Below, in pieces: positions 28,304 through 37,900 of a stretch of DNA of 48,775 nucleotides. The translations under genes and the position numbers were made by a program. The notes under the pieces were generated by a model. It did no database searches. It was not told where the DNA came from and worked only from the letters and a program-made list of their open reading frames with translations. Position 1 is the first letter of the stretch; the number at the start of each line of letters is the position of its first letter. Source of the stretch: Candidatus Kaiserbacteria bacterium (GTDB taxonomy: Bacteria > Patescibacteriota > Minisyncoccia > Phycocordibacterales > UBA2100); contig JAQBQU010000008.1 in assembly GCA_028286865.1 (NCBI GenBank), forward strand, positions 1 through 48,775, in the 5' to 3' direction.

Positions 28304-29208
28304 ATCATTTCGAGGTATTCCTTCAGTCCTTCGTCGAAGGTATAGAGCGGTTTCCAGCCGAGTTCTGTTTTAATGCGTGTCGCATCCATCTGATATTTAA
28401 GGTCCATGCCTGGTCGGTTGCTCGGATAGGTATTTATTTTCTTATCCGTAACCTTCTCCGCGTGCTCTATAAGTTGGTGGACCGTCAGACCGTCGTTGAG
28501 CGTCAGGTTGTAGGTACGATTACCTTTCTCAAGGATGAGATCAATGGCGGGGGGGATATTTTTTACATAGATATACTCACGATAACCGAGGCCTTCGTTA
28601 TGCAACGGAATAGGCTCTCCGGTATGCAAGGAGTGTTTTATGAGCGGCATTATCTTTCGCGTATCCTGGCGCGGGCCGAAGACATTACAGAAACGAGTTT
28701 CCGCCGTCGTCTCGATCATCGACGGATACGTGCTGCCGTAGGTCAGTCGCATGAGTGATCCGGCCGCTTTCGAGCAGGCATACGGATTCTTCGGGAAAAG
28801 GATCTCTGTTTCTTTCTTCGGATGATCACATTCTCCGTATACTTCATCGGTCGAGACGTAGATAAACTTTTTCAACGACGGCAGGTCTCTGCACGCCTCG
28901 AACATGTTCGCATTCGCATTGATATTCTCGATGAGCGTTTTGAGTGGTTCTCTGATCGAATAGTCGACGTCAGACATCGCAGCCGCGTGAATGACATACT
29001 CCGGAGCCTCTTTTAGGACCAGGTCAATGACAGAACGGTCGCACACGTCCATTTTGTAGTATTTAAACGACCCGTCGATGATCTCAAGATGACTGCCGGC
29101 AGACTCATTATCGACAACAACGACATCCCAGCCCTTCTGAACAAAATACTCGGTGACATGCGAGAATATGAATCCCAGGCCGCCTGTTATCAGTAGTTTT
29201 GGTTTCAT
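28300..29208 (-). CDS. rfbB: dTDP-glucose 4,6-dehydratase-like SDR (RmlB)
   Basis: 302 residues, an extended SDR. The NAD loop is TGGLGFIFSHV. STDEVYGE gives the catalytic Thr-Asp-Glu triad of 4,6-dehydratases, and NPYACSKAAGSLM the YxxxK pair. The C-terminal RPGMDLKYQMDATRIKTELG is typical of RmlB. At 302 residues it is shorter than the usual 340-360. Substrate specificity (dTDP- versus UDP- or CDP-glucose) cannot be settled by eye. TAGACT lies 8 bases before the ATG. Confidence 0.8.
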   Translation of the reverse strand: MKPKLLITGGLGFIFSHVTEYFVQKGWDVVVVDNESAGSHLEIIDGSFKYYKMDVCDRSVIDLVLKEAPEYVIHAAAMSDVDYSIREPLKTLIENINANANMFEACRDLPSLKKFIYVSTDEVYGECDHPKKETEILFPKNPYACSKAAGSLMRLTYGSTYPSMIETTAETRFCNVFGPRQDTRKIMPLIKHSLHTGEPIPLHNEGLGYREYIYVKNIPPAIDLILEKGNRTYNLTLNDGLTVHQLIEHAEKVTDKKINTYPSNRPGMDLKYQMDATRIKTELGWKPLYTFDEGLKEYLEMI

Positions 29209-29216
29209 ATATCCGA

Positions 29217-29222
29217 AGTCTA
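29217..29222 (-). promoter_or_regulatory. -10 box of the RmlB-like gene
   Basis: TAGACT, 8 bases before the ATG at 29208; no SD. Confidence 0.4.
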
Positions 29223-29245
29223 TTCAAACACACTGATAAAGCAAG

Positions 29246-29878
29246 TTATTTGCGGACAGCGATATAAACACCTGTAGAAAGTATATTCGAATCGACGACC
29301 GATTTATTTATATCGCCGTACTCCTTTTTGATCAGTCCGTCTAGTTTACTAAAGATCCATGCGAGCGAATATAGAACGAGTTTACTCAATTTACCGCCAT
29401 GCAGGTCCGCTTGAAACCCGATACGCTGCATGAGCGCCGCTATAGTTGAAAAATCTCCGAGCTCCGCTCGCTCCTCAATGATCGTCCATTCCGAGAACAA
29501 CTTTCTTAGACCGTACTTGGTGAAGCGGAAATAATCCCCGGGACTATCATGTATGGGATATACGAAGCGCGTAGTAAGCACGAGCGTGCCTCCGGGCTTT
29601 AATACGCGCATGAGCTCCTGGGCCACGACATGCGGACGCTCTGTGTGTTCGAGCACTTCGGTGCACAAAACGTGCGAAAATTCATTGTCACCGAACGGCA
29701 GCGCGTGCGCATCGCCGACTATCTCGGGCTTTCGCCCGGGATCGACATCGATCGTAAGTCTGTTGGGAAAATAACGATCATACGACGAGCCCCCTGAACC
29801 GACGTCGAGAGTACGCTCCCCCGTGGCGTAACGTGAAATAAATGCTTCAAGATGCGGGCGAGTTAATTTTTTGAACAT
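29246..29878 (-). CDS. SAM-dependent methyltransferase, class I
   Basis: 210 residues. Motif I is TLDVGSGGSSYDRYF, followed by TIDVDPG (acidic residue binding ribose). VLCTEVLEHTERPH and LKPGGTLVLTTRF are the Methyltransf_11 motifs. It starts 4 bases after the previous methyltransferase stops, so the two are probably translated together. The acceptor is probably a glycan or lipid intermediate; unknown. Confidence 0.85.
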   Translation of the reverse strand: MFKKLTRPHLEAFISRYATGERTLDVGSGGSSYDRYFPNRLTIDVDPGRKPEIVGDAHALPFGDNEFSHVLCTEVLEHTERPHVVAQELMRVLKPGGTLVLTTRFVYPIHDSPGDYFRFTKYGLRKLFSEWTIIEERAELGDFSTIAALMQRIGFQADLHGGKLSKLVLYSLAWIFSKLDGLIKKEYGDINKSVVDSNILSTGVYIAVRK

Positions 29879-29882
29879 ATAA

Positions 29883-30635
29883 CTACTTGGAGCTCTGAGT
29901 ATCGAAATACTCTGCCCGTCCGATGCGACTCGAATTCCCGAAATAGGCCGATTCTTTTTTCTTGCCGATATACATGACCCCGTCGAGAATGAATATGAAC
30001 CTGCCGAGCCACCCGAACGGCTTCGGGTAAAGTGCGTTTAGTTCGATCGTATCAAATCCGGCGCGCTCAGCCATAAAGCGGACCGTGGACGGAGTAAATG
30101 CGTTCACATGATCTGAGTGGGTATGAGCAGTGAGATGACGCTTTAAGAAAGGTACGTGGCGCAAGTATCGCCACGGAGCGGGCGGTATTGTCGGCACCCA
30201 CATAAAAATCATTCCATTGGGCTCAAGAAGTGTCCAGAGCTTGCGCAAAAATATGTGCGGCGCATCGACATGTTCCAGTACGGCACAGCACCAGACGGCC
30301 TCGACTTTCGGTAGATCCGATAGGTCTGCCGTTATTACATCGCGCGTATATGCCGTCAGCCCGAGGTTTTGCGCGAATTCCGTGTATTCAGGAACGATAT
30401 CGACACCATAACTCTCTGCTCGAGACCAGACGAGGTTCATTCCGTATGAACAGCCGATATCGCAAAAGACCTTTTTGGTGAGTTGGTAGTTTTTATCAAC
30501 CGCCTTGAAGAGATACCGAGGACTTTTCCGAAACCACTTTTCATAGATCTCCAGGTTCTTTTCGGCAGATGGTCCTCCATGTTTGACGACATACTCTTTC
30601 AGATCTGACCCGTGTATGCCGTAGGGAAATTTCAT
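29883..30635 (-). CDS. SAM-dependent methyltransferase, class I (Methyltransf_23-like)
   Basis: 250 residues. FCDIGCSYGMNLVWSRAE is motif I, GVDIVPEYTEFAQ motif II, and VEAVWCCAVLEHVDAPH the substrate-side strand, followed by LEPNGMIFMWVPT. The closing pattern HSDHVNAFTPSTVRFMAERA is common in methyltransferases of surface-polysaccharide clusters. TATGAT lies 6 bases before the ATG, so it may head a unit with the methyltransferase at 29246. Which sugar is methylated is unknown. Confidence 0.85.
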   Translation of the reverse strand: MKFPYGIHGSDLKEYVVKHGGPSAEKNLEIYEKWFRKSPRYLFKAVDKNYQLTKKVFCDIGCSYGMNLVWSRAESYGVDIVPEYTEFAQNLGLTAYTRDVITADLSDLPKVEAVWCCAVLEHVDAPHIFLRKLWTLLEPNGMIFMWVPTIPPAPWRYLRHVPFLKRHLTAHTHSDHVNAFTPSTVRFMAERAGFDTIELNALYPKPFGWLGRFIFILDGVMYIGKKKESAYFGNSSRIGRAEYFDTQSSK

Positions 30636-30641
30636 GCGGCA

Positions 30642-30647
30642 ATCATA
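30642..30647 (-). promoter_or_regulatory. -10 box of the methyltransferase at 30635
   Basis: TATGAT, 6 bases before the ATG; it also overlaps the end of the preceding gene's intergenic gap. Confidence 0.45.
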
Positions 30648-31754
30648 CTATGCCCTGATATCGAGCGACAGGGTCCGCTCTGCACGTGCCTTCCAGGAAT
30701 ATGCCTGGACCTTTTCGTACGCTTTTCGTGCGCGAATTACAGCACCTTTGTCATTAAGAACTTCCAGGATCGCTGCGGCGATCGCTGCGGGATCATCGGG
30801 AGGCACGAAATATGCCATGGTCTCATCCAGCACCTCTCGAATACTCGGCAGTTCCGATGCGACGATCGGTATGCCGCTGGCCATATAACTAAACAGCTTA
30901 AGCGGCGACGTGTAACGCGCTGAGATCTCGCTTCCGCCCGAATTAGGCAGTATTAGCACATCAGCAGCCGCTTGGTTGTGCGCCAACTCGCGATACGGAT
31001 GATATCCAAGAAAACAAACCGAAGGGTACTGTCTCTTCAATATATCCACTTGTTTCGGCTCTCCGCCGATGATCACTACTTGCACGGATGGCGGTAATTG
31101 TTGAGCCGCTGCGCATAATATATCCGCCCCCTTATAACCATCGACCCTTCCGATATACAGAGCCACATCCTTATCTTGAGAGAGCCCGAGCCGCTGTCTT
31201 GCCTGGCTTTTGCTTTCGGTCTCATTGAACTCCATGAGATCCACTGCATCGGGGGCGACGATGATCCTGGCTGCCGGAACCCCTTTTGCAACATAAAGAT
31301 CCTTCAATCCGTTCGATATGGCACATATAGTGCGCGCTTTTCTTGCAATGAGCCGTGCGGCAAAGTTCCATGCACCGACGTGTGATTCCCATATGATCGG
31401 TGCGCGCGCAAAAAAAGAAAGTATGGAAAGCGTCAACTCGTCTCGCCCGTATATCAGGTCCGCATTCCGAATATCACGTAGGAATACTGCTCTGAGCGAG
31501 AACGTCAGATACTGCACAAGAAAGCCGATCCTGCCCAGTCGCACCAGGTCCCACGACCAGATACGGCGCACGGTGAACACCTCTCGGACGCCGTAATATT
31601 GAAATTCATCCTGCTCGAGCGTATTGTGCCTTGTTGGCACGTAGAGGATCACTTCATTTCCCAGATCGGCAAGGGCCTCACATGTCTTCATTATTTGTAG
31701 CCCGTGAGCTTTCTCGGTGGGCAAACGGACATTTGAGATATAGATGATTTTCAT
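30648..31754 (-). CDS. GT4 glycosyltransferase
   Basis: 368 residues, GT-B fold. The N-terminal half begins [20 protein letters not shown], a form common in GT4 with a Glu-Lys-Ala-His acceptor loop. The C-terminal half has [16 protein letters not shown] and [20 protein letters not shown], where the first Glu of the EX7E motif is replaced by Ser/Pro-Lys (SPxK), as in a known GT4 subgroup. [15 protein letters not shown] is the closing element. TGA-TATCGT sits 19 bases before the ATG and AAAGG near it, so this gene may have a short leader. Confidence 0.88.
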   Translation of the reverse strand: MKIIYISNVRLPTEKAHGLQIMKTCEALADLGNEVILYVPTRHNTLEQDEFQYYGVREVFTVRRIWSWDLVRLGRIGFLVQYLTFSLRAVFLRDIRNADLIYGRDELTLSILSFFARAPIIWESHVGAWNFAARLIARKARTICAISNGLKDLYVAKGVPAARIIVAPDAVDLMEFNETESKSQARQRLGLSQDKDVALYIGRVDGYKGADILCAAAQQLPPSVQVVIIGGEPKQVDILKRQYPSVCFLGYHPYRELAHNQAAADVLILPNSGGSEISARYTSPLKLFSYMASGIPIVASELPSIREVLDETMAYFVPPDDPAAIAAAILEVLNDKGAVIRARKAYEKVQAYSWKARAERTLSLDIRA

Positions 31755-31786
31755 GGCTGCCTTTCGGCTCTGTACGATATCAGATG

Positions 31787-32812
31787 TCAGATGTCCTTTC
31801 TGCAGGCTTCCAGATCACTTTTCGCCATCATCGATACGAGTTCTGTAAAATTCACTTTCGGCTTCCATTTCAGTACATTCAGAGCTTTTGATGCATCTCC
31901 ACAGAGTGCATCTACTTCATTAGGTCGATAGAAGCGCGGATTGATGCGCAAAATGACCTTTCCGTCAGCGGTCTTCGCCACTTCCTCCAGACCGCTCCCT
32001 TCAAAATGGATATCGATGCCGATCGCCTGGGAAGCGGCGACAAAAAAATCTCTTACGCTGTGCGTCTCGCCGGTCGCAATGACATAATCGTCCGGCTTCT
32101 CCTGCTGCAGCATGAGCCACATTGCTTCTACATAATCCCCTGCGAATCCCCAGTCGCGCTTCGCATCAAGATTCCCCAGCTCGAAAGACTCTTGAAGACC
32201 AAGCTTGATCTTTGAGAGAGATATCGTGATCTTGCGCGTCACAAAATGCTCACCGCGTCGTGGAGATTCATGATTGAAAAGAATGCCGGAACTAATGAAT
32301 ACGCCATGTTTCTCACGGTAACCCGCGACAAAGTCCTCGTGCGCTTTTAATTTTGCTTCCGCATACGGGCTCACCGGCTGGAAGGACGACTGCTCATTTT
32401 GAGGCGGATTCGTTCTTCCGAACATCTCGCTCGTCGATGCCTGATAGATCCGGGCCTGAGGATTTACTTTCAAGACCGCATTCACGAGTCGGCCAAGTCC
32501 ATAGTAATTTATTTCGACAGTCTCTTCCGGAACGAGGAATGAGATCCCAACATCGGATTGCGCGGCAAGATTATATACTTCATCCGGCATTGCGGTCTTC
32601 ACGGCCCTTTCAAGTGCGCTGGTGTCGCGCAGGTCACCATAGAGGACCTCTATCTTTCCGTGCACTTCCTTCGGCATCCGCACGAACGGATTATTGCTCG
32701 ACCGGCGCACCAGACCAAATACTTGATATCCCTTGGACAACAACAGTTCCGCAAGATACGAGCCGTCCTGTCCGGTGACACCGGTTATCAGCGCACGTTT
32801 TTCTGATTTCAT
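31787..32812 (-). CDS. gmd: GDP-mannose 4,6-dehydratase
   Basis: 341 residues from the chosen start. [19 protein letters not shown] is the Gmd-specific NAD loop, [24 protein letters not shown] (active-site Ser/Thr-Glu) and [11 protein letters not shown] (YxxxK) follow, and [17 protein letters not shown] is diagnostic of Gmd. The product is GDP-4-keto-6-deoxy-mannose. No fcl, rmd or per gene is recognisable in the window, though one of the DegT enzymes could act as a perosamine-type synthase. The 350-residue reading adds nine residues before [17 protein letters not shown] 7 bases upstream of 32812 supports the later start. Confidence 0.93.
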   Translation of the reverse strand: MKSEKRALITGVTGQDGSYLAELLLSKGYQVFGLVRRSSNNPFVRMPKEVHGKIEVLYGDLRDTSALERAVKTAMPDEVYNLAAQSDVGISFLVPEETVEINYYGLGRLVNAVLKVNPQARIYQASTSEMFGRTNPPQNEQSSFQPVSPYAEAKLKAHEDFVAGYREKHGVFISSGILFNHESPRRGEHFVTRKITISLSKIKLGLQESFELGNLDAKRDWGFAGDYVEAMWLMLQQEKPDDYVIATGETHSVRDFFVAASQAIGIDIHFEGSGLEEVAKTADGKVILRINPRFYRPNEVDALCGDASKALNVLKWKPKVNFTELVSMMAKSDLEACRKDI

Positions 32813-32819
32813 GGAGATG

Positions 32820-32825
32820 AGCATA
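32820..32825 (-). promoter_or_regulatory. -10 box of gmd
   Basis: TATGCT, 7 bases before ATG 32812, immediately after the terminator of the preceding gene. Confidence 0.45.
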
Positions 32826-32827
32826 CC

Positions 32828-32869
32828 CCAAAAAAGCACGAATAACTACGTCTTCGGGCAACAACGTGC
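32828..32869 (-). terminator. Probable terminator after the GT4 gene at 32877
   Basis: GCACG (minus strand, 32865-32869) pairs with CGTGC (32836-32840), followed by TTTTTTGGGG. The loop is long (24 nt), so it is weaker than the others. Confidence 0.5.
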
Positions 32870-32876
32870 CGTATTA

Positions 32877-34040
32877 CTATTGTGCGACAGATCTGAATAC
32901 ATCAACCAATTTTCTGGCTGTTTCGGACCACCTGAACGTACGGACATGCTCTTTTCCAAGCCGAGAAAGGCGTTCCCGATATTGAGGATCCAGCAACTTG
33001 ATCATGCCAGCTGCAATAGAGTCAGCGTCATAGGGATCCGCTATTTCCCCGATACCGCCGATGACCTCGGGCAACGAGGCTCGGTCGGAAACGAGCACGG
33101 GTGTGCCGCAGGCCATCGCTTCGACGGCGGGCATCCCGAATCCTTCATAGAAAGACGGAAATACAAAGAACGTAGCTGCCTGATAAACGACCGGAAGATC
33201 CTCATCATCGACGAAAGGGACGATCTTCACGCGCTCTGAAAGTCCGAGCTCAGCGATGAGGGAGTCTATCTGTTCGGAATAATCTTTCATGTGCCGAGTA
33301 CCGACGAGCACGAGGATATGAGGGGCATCGGTCGAATCAATAAACTTCTTAAAGCCGTTTATGGTACCGAGGATATTCTTATGGGGATCGAAGCGCGAAA
33401 CGCTAAGCACATACGGGGCCGTTATGTTGTACTTCGCAAGCACCCGTTCAGGAGACTCCGTGCGCTGTTCGACGGAATGGAACTTATCGTTCATCCCGCA
33501 ATAGATAGTTCGGATCCTGTCTCGAGGGACTCGATAGGCTTCAGAAATTCCGCTACTTCCGAAATCGGTAAGACCAATGAACATGTCCACCTTGTATAGA
33601 AAAAGTCGCACATACCAAGGGACTTTCGTATTTTTATACGCTCCATATCCCGCGGTTTGCGGTCCCCCATCCATCGCCGCAAAGACTATTTTTGTTGCCG
33701 GGGCAAGCCAGAAGAACGGATATATTCGTGAGTACGCGAAATAATATATGTCGTAGCGCGTCCTGGTAGTGAGAAAGAAGAATAACTCTGAAAAGAAACT
33801 GGCATATTTAGGCAGTCGGATCCGTGGGATTATGACCTCCTTGAATTCCGAATACAGCGGATCTTCAGGAATTTTCTCTCTGTGAATGAGAGTTATGTCG
33901 AATTCAGAACGGTACGGCAGTAGCTCGATGACTGTCTGCCGGATCCAGATGGCGGTGCCCATCGCAGGCCGACGATCCATGTACGTAGTATCAATTGCGA
34001 TCCTTATCTTACGATTTCGCTTATCTGCGGTTTCCGACAT
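32877..34040 (-). CDS. GT4 glycosyltransferase (mannosyltransferase-like)
   Basis: 387 residues. N-terminal: IRIAIDTTYMDRRPAMGTAI, the Gly-rich acceptor loop. The C-terminal donor site has YVLSVSRFDPHKNILGTING and PSFYEGFGMPAVEAMACG, a perfect EX7E motif, then PVLVSDRASLPEVIGG. This form is typical of WbaZ/MtfB-type mannosyl- and rhamnosyl-transferases; the GDP-mannose dehydratase next door fits a GDP-sugar donor, but that is inference. It ends in a probable terminator before gmd, so gmd starts a new unit. Confidence 0.9.
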   Translation of the reverse strand: MSETADKRNRKIRIAIDTTYMDRRPAMGTAIWIRQTVIELLPYRSEFDITLIHREKIPEDPLYSEFKEVIIPRIRLPKYASFFSELFFFLTTRTRYDIYYFAYSRIYPFFWLAPATKIVFAAMDGGPQTAGYGAYKNTKVPWYVRLFLYKVDMFIGLTDFGSSGISEAYRVPRDRIRTIYCGMNDKFHSVEQRTESPERVLAKYNITAPYVLSVSRFDPHKNILGTINGFKKFIDSTDAPHILVLVGTRHMKDYSEQIDSLIAELGLSERVKIVPFVDDEDLPVVYQAATFFVFPSFYEGFGMPAVEAMACGTPVLVSDRASLPEVIGGIGEIADPYDADSIAAGMIKLLDPQYRERLSRLGKEHVRTFRWSETARKLVDVFRSVAQ

Positions 34041-34055
34041 ATCTACGTGATGAAG

Positions 34056-34520
34056 CTACCCGATGACTCGCGTAGGATTACCCACAACGGTCGCGCCTGA
34101 GGGAACATTCTTTGTGACGACCGCGCCGGCACCTATTATCGCGCCGGCACCTATTTCAATACCACCGAGAATAGTGACATTGCTACCAATTGATGCTCCG
34201 GTGCGCACCAAGGTCGTGCTCTTACGGGTCTTCCAGTCCTCTTCTGCCTCAAGCCTCCCGCCGACAGCGGCGCGAGGATGATTGTCATTGACTGTCATGA
34301 CCCCGTGTCCGATGAATACGTCGTCCTCTGCGACAAACCCATCGCAAAGGAAACTATGGCTGCCTACTTTGCAGCGCTTCCCTATTTTTGACCCCCGCTG
34401 CATTTCGACGAACGCCCCTATCTTTGAATCGTCGCCGATTTCACAGCCGTAAAGATTGACGAACGGTGCGAGATATACGTTCGAGCCGATCTGGCAGTCC
34501 TCGGAGATCATTTGATTCAT
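34056..34520 (-). CDS. WbpD-like sugar N-acetyltransferase (left-handed beta helix)
   Basis: 154 residues from the chosen ATG. Hexapeptide repeats cover nearly all of it: NVYLAPFVNLYGCEIGDDSK, then IGAFVEMQ, KIGKRCKVG and IGAGAIIGAGAVVTKNVPSG. FIGHGVMTVNDNHPRA carries the His of the active site, and the order matches UDP-2-acetamido-3-amino-glucuronate N-acetyltransferases (WbpD/WlbB). It is directly followed in pathway logic by its neighbours 34541 (WbpB-like) and 35628 (WbpE-like). TATGAT is 7 bases before the ATG at 34520; two earlier ATGs at 34532 and 34529 overlap that box. Confidence 0.88.
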   Translation of the reverse strand: MNQMISEDCQIGSNVYLAPFVNLYGCEIGDDSKIGAFVEMQRGSKIGKRCKVGSHSFLCDGFVAEDDVFIGHGVMTVNDNHPRAAVGGRLEAEEDWKTRKSTTLVRTGASIGSNVTILGGIEIGAGAIIGAGAVVTKNVPSGATVVGNPTRVIG

Positions 34521-34527
34521 ACCGTTC

Positions 34528-34533
34528 ATCATA
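34528..34533 (-). promoter_or_regulatory. -10 box of the WbpD-like gene
   Basis: TATGAT, 7 bases before the ATG at 34520. It lies in the 20-base gap after the dehydrogenase gene. Confidence 0.4.
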
Positions 34534-34540
34534 TACGAAG

Positions 34541-35635
34541 CTAGTAGGAATGCCGCATGCGGATATATCGCTCTCTTATAGCATGCATGAATCTGTTGGC
34601 TGACCTGAAATCGATACTGATTTTCTTTCCCTGCGATCTAAGCGATCGATCGGCCGCACTTAAGATGCGTACGACATCCAATCCGAGTGTCGCACTCGAT
34701 ACCGGCACGGCGCCCGTTCGTACGGAGCTCTGGAAATCGGCCAGCATCGAAGCGAGATCCTCTCCCCCTTGAGAGAGTTCGACCGTTCTTGATTCCCCCG
34801 TTTTATATTCAAAGAGAGGTCCGCTTTCGCCGCCGTCCTGTTTCGGATATACACCCTGATCCATGATGGTGAGCTGATCTGGCGCCAGCTGGTCGTAGAG
34901 AGCGGTGCGCTCGCTGCCGATCACCGTGATCTGGCGGATCTTAACCGGTGAGATCCAGCTCACATCGATATGCGCGACGAATGTCGAATAGAAAAGCATG
35001 ATATGTGCGACACTCGCTTGCGCGCGTTCCTGCTTCGGATGCACCACCGTCTTCGAGCCGACGACCGATACATACGCAGGTCGCTCATCAAAAAGGGAGA
35101 GCAGTATCGATACATCATGCGGCGCAAGGTCCCATACGACATTGGTATCCCGCTGGAAAAGCCCGAGATTCACACGGGTGGATTCGAGGGAATATATCGT
35201 ACCAAGTGTGCCGGAGCGCACCTGTTCTCGCAGTGCTCGTATCGCCGGCGCATATAGATACGTGTGATCTATCATCAGAGTGAGTTTGTGCTCCTTTGCG
35301 ATCCGCACCAACAATTCTGCTTCGATAGGATCGAGCGTAAGCGGCTTTTCCACCAGTACATGCCTACCGTTTTCAAGTGCCTGCTTGGCGATCCTAAAGT
35401 GCGAGGATGGGATCGTTGCGATGATGACGGCTTGAATATCTGCGCGGGCGAAAAGCTCTTTGTACTCCTGGACCACTTCGGCCCCCGGATTTTCACCACG
35501 AATTCGCTCATGTCGGGACGAATCTTTCTCGCAGATAGCCACGAGCTTAAATCCGGGATCCGCTATGATATTCCGAATTAACTTCGGGCTCCAGTACCCG
35601 TATCCGATGACTGCGACGCCGAGTGGATCAGACAT
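34541..35635 (-). CDS. Gfo/Idh/MocA oxidoreductase (WbpB-like)
   Basis: 364 residues. The Rossmann loop is VAVIGYGYWSPKLIRNI; VIIATIPSSHFRIAKQALEN and HVLVEKPLTL (the EKP motif with catalytic Lys) are diagnostic of the family; the C-terminal domain has LAPHDVSILLSLF with the His of the active site. In the context of 34056 and 35628 it likely oxidises C3 of UDP-GlcNAcA (WbpB reaction) to give the 3-keto substrate of the aminotransferase. It overlaps the aminotransferase stop by 8 bases. Confidence 0.9.
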   Translation of the reverse strand: MSDPLGVAVIGYGYWSPKLIRNIIADPGFKLVAICEKDSSRHERIRGENPGAEVVQEYKELFARADIQAVIIATIPSSHFRIAKQALENGRHVLVEKPLTLDPIEAELLVRIAKEHKLTLMIDHTYLYAPAIRALREQVRSGTLGTIYSLESTRVNLGLFQRDTNVVWDLAPHDVSILLSLFDERPAYVSVVGSKTVVHPKQERAQASVAHIMLFYSTFVAHIDVSWISPVKIRQITVIGSERTALYDQLAPDQLTIMDQGVYPKQDGGESGPLFEYKTGESRTVELSQGGEDLASMLADFQSSVRTGAVPVSSATLGLDVVRILSAADRSLRSQGKKISIDFRSANRFMHAIRERYIRMRHSY

Positions 35636-36740
35636 GAAAATATTCTCGGATCGACGACACGACGTACGTGACTTGCTCCGCGGTCATCCCCGGGAACATT
35701 GGAATACTGACGATACGGGAAGCGAATGTCTCCGCGTGCGGAAGATCGCCTTTTTTGTATCCTAGGCCGGAGAGTGCGCCGGTCAGGTGAAGCGGATCCG
35801 GATAATGAATCCCTACGCCGATACCCTTCCCTCTCATTGCATTCATAAATGGATCACGCTCTCCTTCTGGAAGCTCGATCATATACAAGTGGTGCACGGG
35901 CTGCACCCCTGCCGCTCTCGCGGGAATCTTAATGGTCGTTATATCACTGAGACCTTTCTCATACGCTTCCGCGATCGAACGGCGCATTTCATTCCAAGAA
36001 TCGAGCAACTTCAATTTCTCATCGAGCACGATCGCGTGAAGCGTATCAAGACGACTATTGAAACCGACGATCGCATGCTCGTATTTTTTGACCCCCCCAT
36101 GGTTGCGGAGCATGCGAAGGCGCGCGGCCACATCATCATCATTCGTGGTGATCCCCCCGCCATCGCCATATGCGCCCAGATTCTTCCCGGGATAAAAACT
36201 AAATGCTGCTGCGATCCCGAATGAACCGGCTCGTTCCCCCTTATATTCCGCGCCGTGCGCCTGACAGGCATCCTCGATAATCATTACCTTGTGTTTATCG
36301 GCGATATTCTTGAGCGCATCCATGTCGGGCATATCGCCATACAAATGCACCGCCAAGATGGCTTTTGTCTTCGGCGTGATCGCCGTCTCGATCTTTTCCA
36401 TATCAAAATTACGCGTCGTAGGATCAATATCGACAAATACGGGGCTGGCACCAAGGTGCAGAAGCGGACTTACCGATGCAATGAATGTCGTCGCAATAGT
36501 GATCACCTCGTCGCCCGGACCAATCCCCGCCGCCGCGTAAATGAGCATCAGCGCGTCAGTACCGTTGGCTACGGCTATCGCATGTTTTACGCCGCAATAT
36601 GCGGCAAAGTGCTCTTCAAACTGCTCAACCTCCGGTCCCATGACAAAAGCGGTGCGCTCGATCACGTCGGCAAAGCGCTTTTCGCGCTCCGTTTTTATCT
36701 GGCTTTCCTGCCAAGCAAGGTCGACAAAGGGAACATTCAT
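35628..36740 (-). CDS. DegT-family sugar aminotransferase (WbpE-like)
   Basis: 370 residues, PLP-dependent. FVDLAWQESQIKTEREKRFA, NGTDALMLIYAAAGIGPGDE and EDACQAHGAEYKG precede the Schiff-base Lys in AAFSFYPGKNLGAYGDGGGI, a textbook WbpE/PglE-like core. It transfers an amino group to UDP-3-keto-GlcNAcA if the pathway assignment is right. It is adjacent to WbpB- and WbpD-like genes in the usual combination and overlaps the upstream GT4 gene by 4 bases. It is clearly distinct from the other DegT enzyme at 25965. Confidence 0.93.
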   Translation of the reverse strand: MNVPFVDLAWQESQIKTEREKRFADVIERTAFVMGPEVEQFEEHFAAYCGVKHAIAVANGTDALMLIYAAAGIGPGDEVITIATTFIASVSPLLHLGASPVFVDIDPTTRNFDMEKIETAITPKTKAILAVHLYGDMPDMDALKNIADKHKVMIIEDACQAHGAEYKGERAGSFGIAAAFSFYPGKNLGAYGDGGGITTNDDDVAARLRMLRNHGGVKKYEHAIVGFNSRLDTLHAIVLDEKLKLLDSWNEMRRSIAEAYEKGLSDITTIKIPARAAGVQPVHHLYMIELPEGERDPFMNAMRGKGIGVGIHYPDPLHLTGALSGLGYKKGDLPHAETFASRIVSIPMFPGMTAEQVTYVVSSIREYFHV

Positions 36741-37900
36741 ATCCGAACAATGATCTTATATATCGCTTCGTAAATACGTATGATATTACTCCAGTTTAGT
36801 TCTTTGGTCACATACGCGCGAGCGTTCTCGCCAATGCGCTCCCGCTCGATAGGATCCAACGCGAGGCGGGTGATCGCCGCCGCCAGCGCTGCCGTGTTCC
36901 GCGGCGGTACAAGGATCCCGTTCTCTCCGTCTCGGATGTACAGCGAAGCGTCGGTATATGCTCCGACGAGGACCGGGAGGCCGCTCGCCATCGCTTCGAA
37001 TCCCGCCACCCCTATGGCCTCTGCATCTGTTCCCTCAGGATAGCTGAACACGAGTGAGAAAATATCTGCCACGGAAAGGGTCTCGTATATGTCCGATCTG
37101 ATACCGGGCATGATGATCCGTTCGGATAATCCCAACTCTTGGGCGCGCGCAAGAAGATCCGGCCGCAGCTGACCATCACCCGCAATAAGCAATTTCAACC
37201 GCGGATCGCCAGAAGCTATGGCAAATGCTTCGATGAGATCGCGGTGCCCTTTCCATTCAATGAAGCGGGCGACGGAAACCACGAGAATATCGTCTTCGCC
37301 TACGCCGAATTCCGCACGCTTGCTATGGTGATCGGTGGAACGGGCTTTCTCGATACGTTCTATGTCAACACCGTTGTGGATAGTGCAGGACTTTCTCTCG
37401 ATTCCTTGTGGAGGCTCCGCGATCTCATGCACCGTCCCGAAGATCTGCTTTTCTACGCCGGTGGCGTAGCAGACGCTCAGTGCCGAAAATGGCCGCAACA
37501 GTCGGAAAGCCAGACGGATCTTTCGTGAATGAAATGTGTGCACTTGATGCTCGTGAATAATGAACGGTACACGCAAGGACGCTGCAGCCATACCGCCCGC
37601 GATCACCGCATCAGGCAGGTGCACGTGAACGATATCCGGTAGAGATTCTTTAAATAGTTTTCGAAGTGCGATCGCCGATCGTGCGATACCGACCCGCCGT
37701 GAAGACACGAATATTACCGGGATCCCTGCTTCGCGGAAGCGCGGGAGTAATGACGGACGTTCCTTAGCGTGATCAAAAAGTGCATATACGATCGGCTCGA
37801 ACCGTTCATGATCAAGATGGCTCGCCATTTCGAATACGACTGTCTCGGCACCTGCCACAAGCATGGTGTTTATCACATACGCGATCTTGATTCGTTTCAT
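36737..37900 (-). CDS. GT4 glycosyltransferase
   Basis: 387 residues. N-terminal IKIAYVINTMLVAGAETVVF has the Gly-Ala-Glu acceptor loop of many GT4 enzymes; IVHVHLPDAVIAGGMAA is the following strand-helix. Donor site: VVSVARFIEWKGHRDLIEAF and FSYPEGTDAEAIGVAGFEAM, where the first Glu of EX7E appears within EGTDAEAIG before GFEAMASG. A short insertion in this region makes exact alignment uncertain. It is translationally coupled to both neighbours (4-base overlaps), in a string of GT4 genes. Confidence 0.9.
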   Translation of the reverse strand: MKRIKIAYVINTMLVAGAETVVFEMASHLDHERFEPIVYALFDHAKERPSLLPRFREAGIPVIFVSSRRVGIARSAIALRKLFKESLPDIVHVHLPDAVIAGGMAAASLRVPFIIHEHQVHTFHSRKIRLAFRLLRPFSALSVCYATGVEKQIFGTVHEIAEPPQGIERKSCTIHNGVDIERIEKARSTDHHSKRAEFGVGEDDILVVSVARFIEWKGHRDLIEAFAIASGDPRLKLLIAGDGQLRPDLLARAQELGLSERIIMPGIRSDIYETLSVADIFSLVFSYPEGTDAEAIGVAGFEAMASGLPVLVGAYTDASLYIRDGENGILVPPRNTAALAAAITRLALDPIERERIGENARAYVTKELNWSNIIRIYEAIYKIIVRI

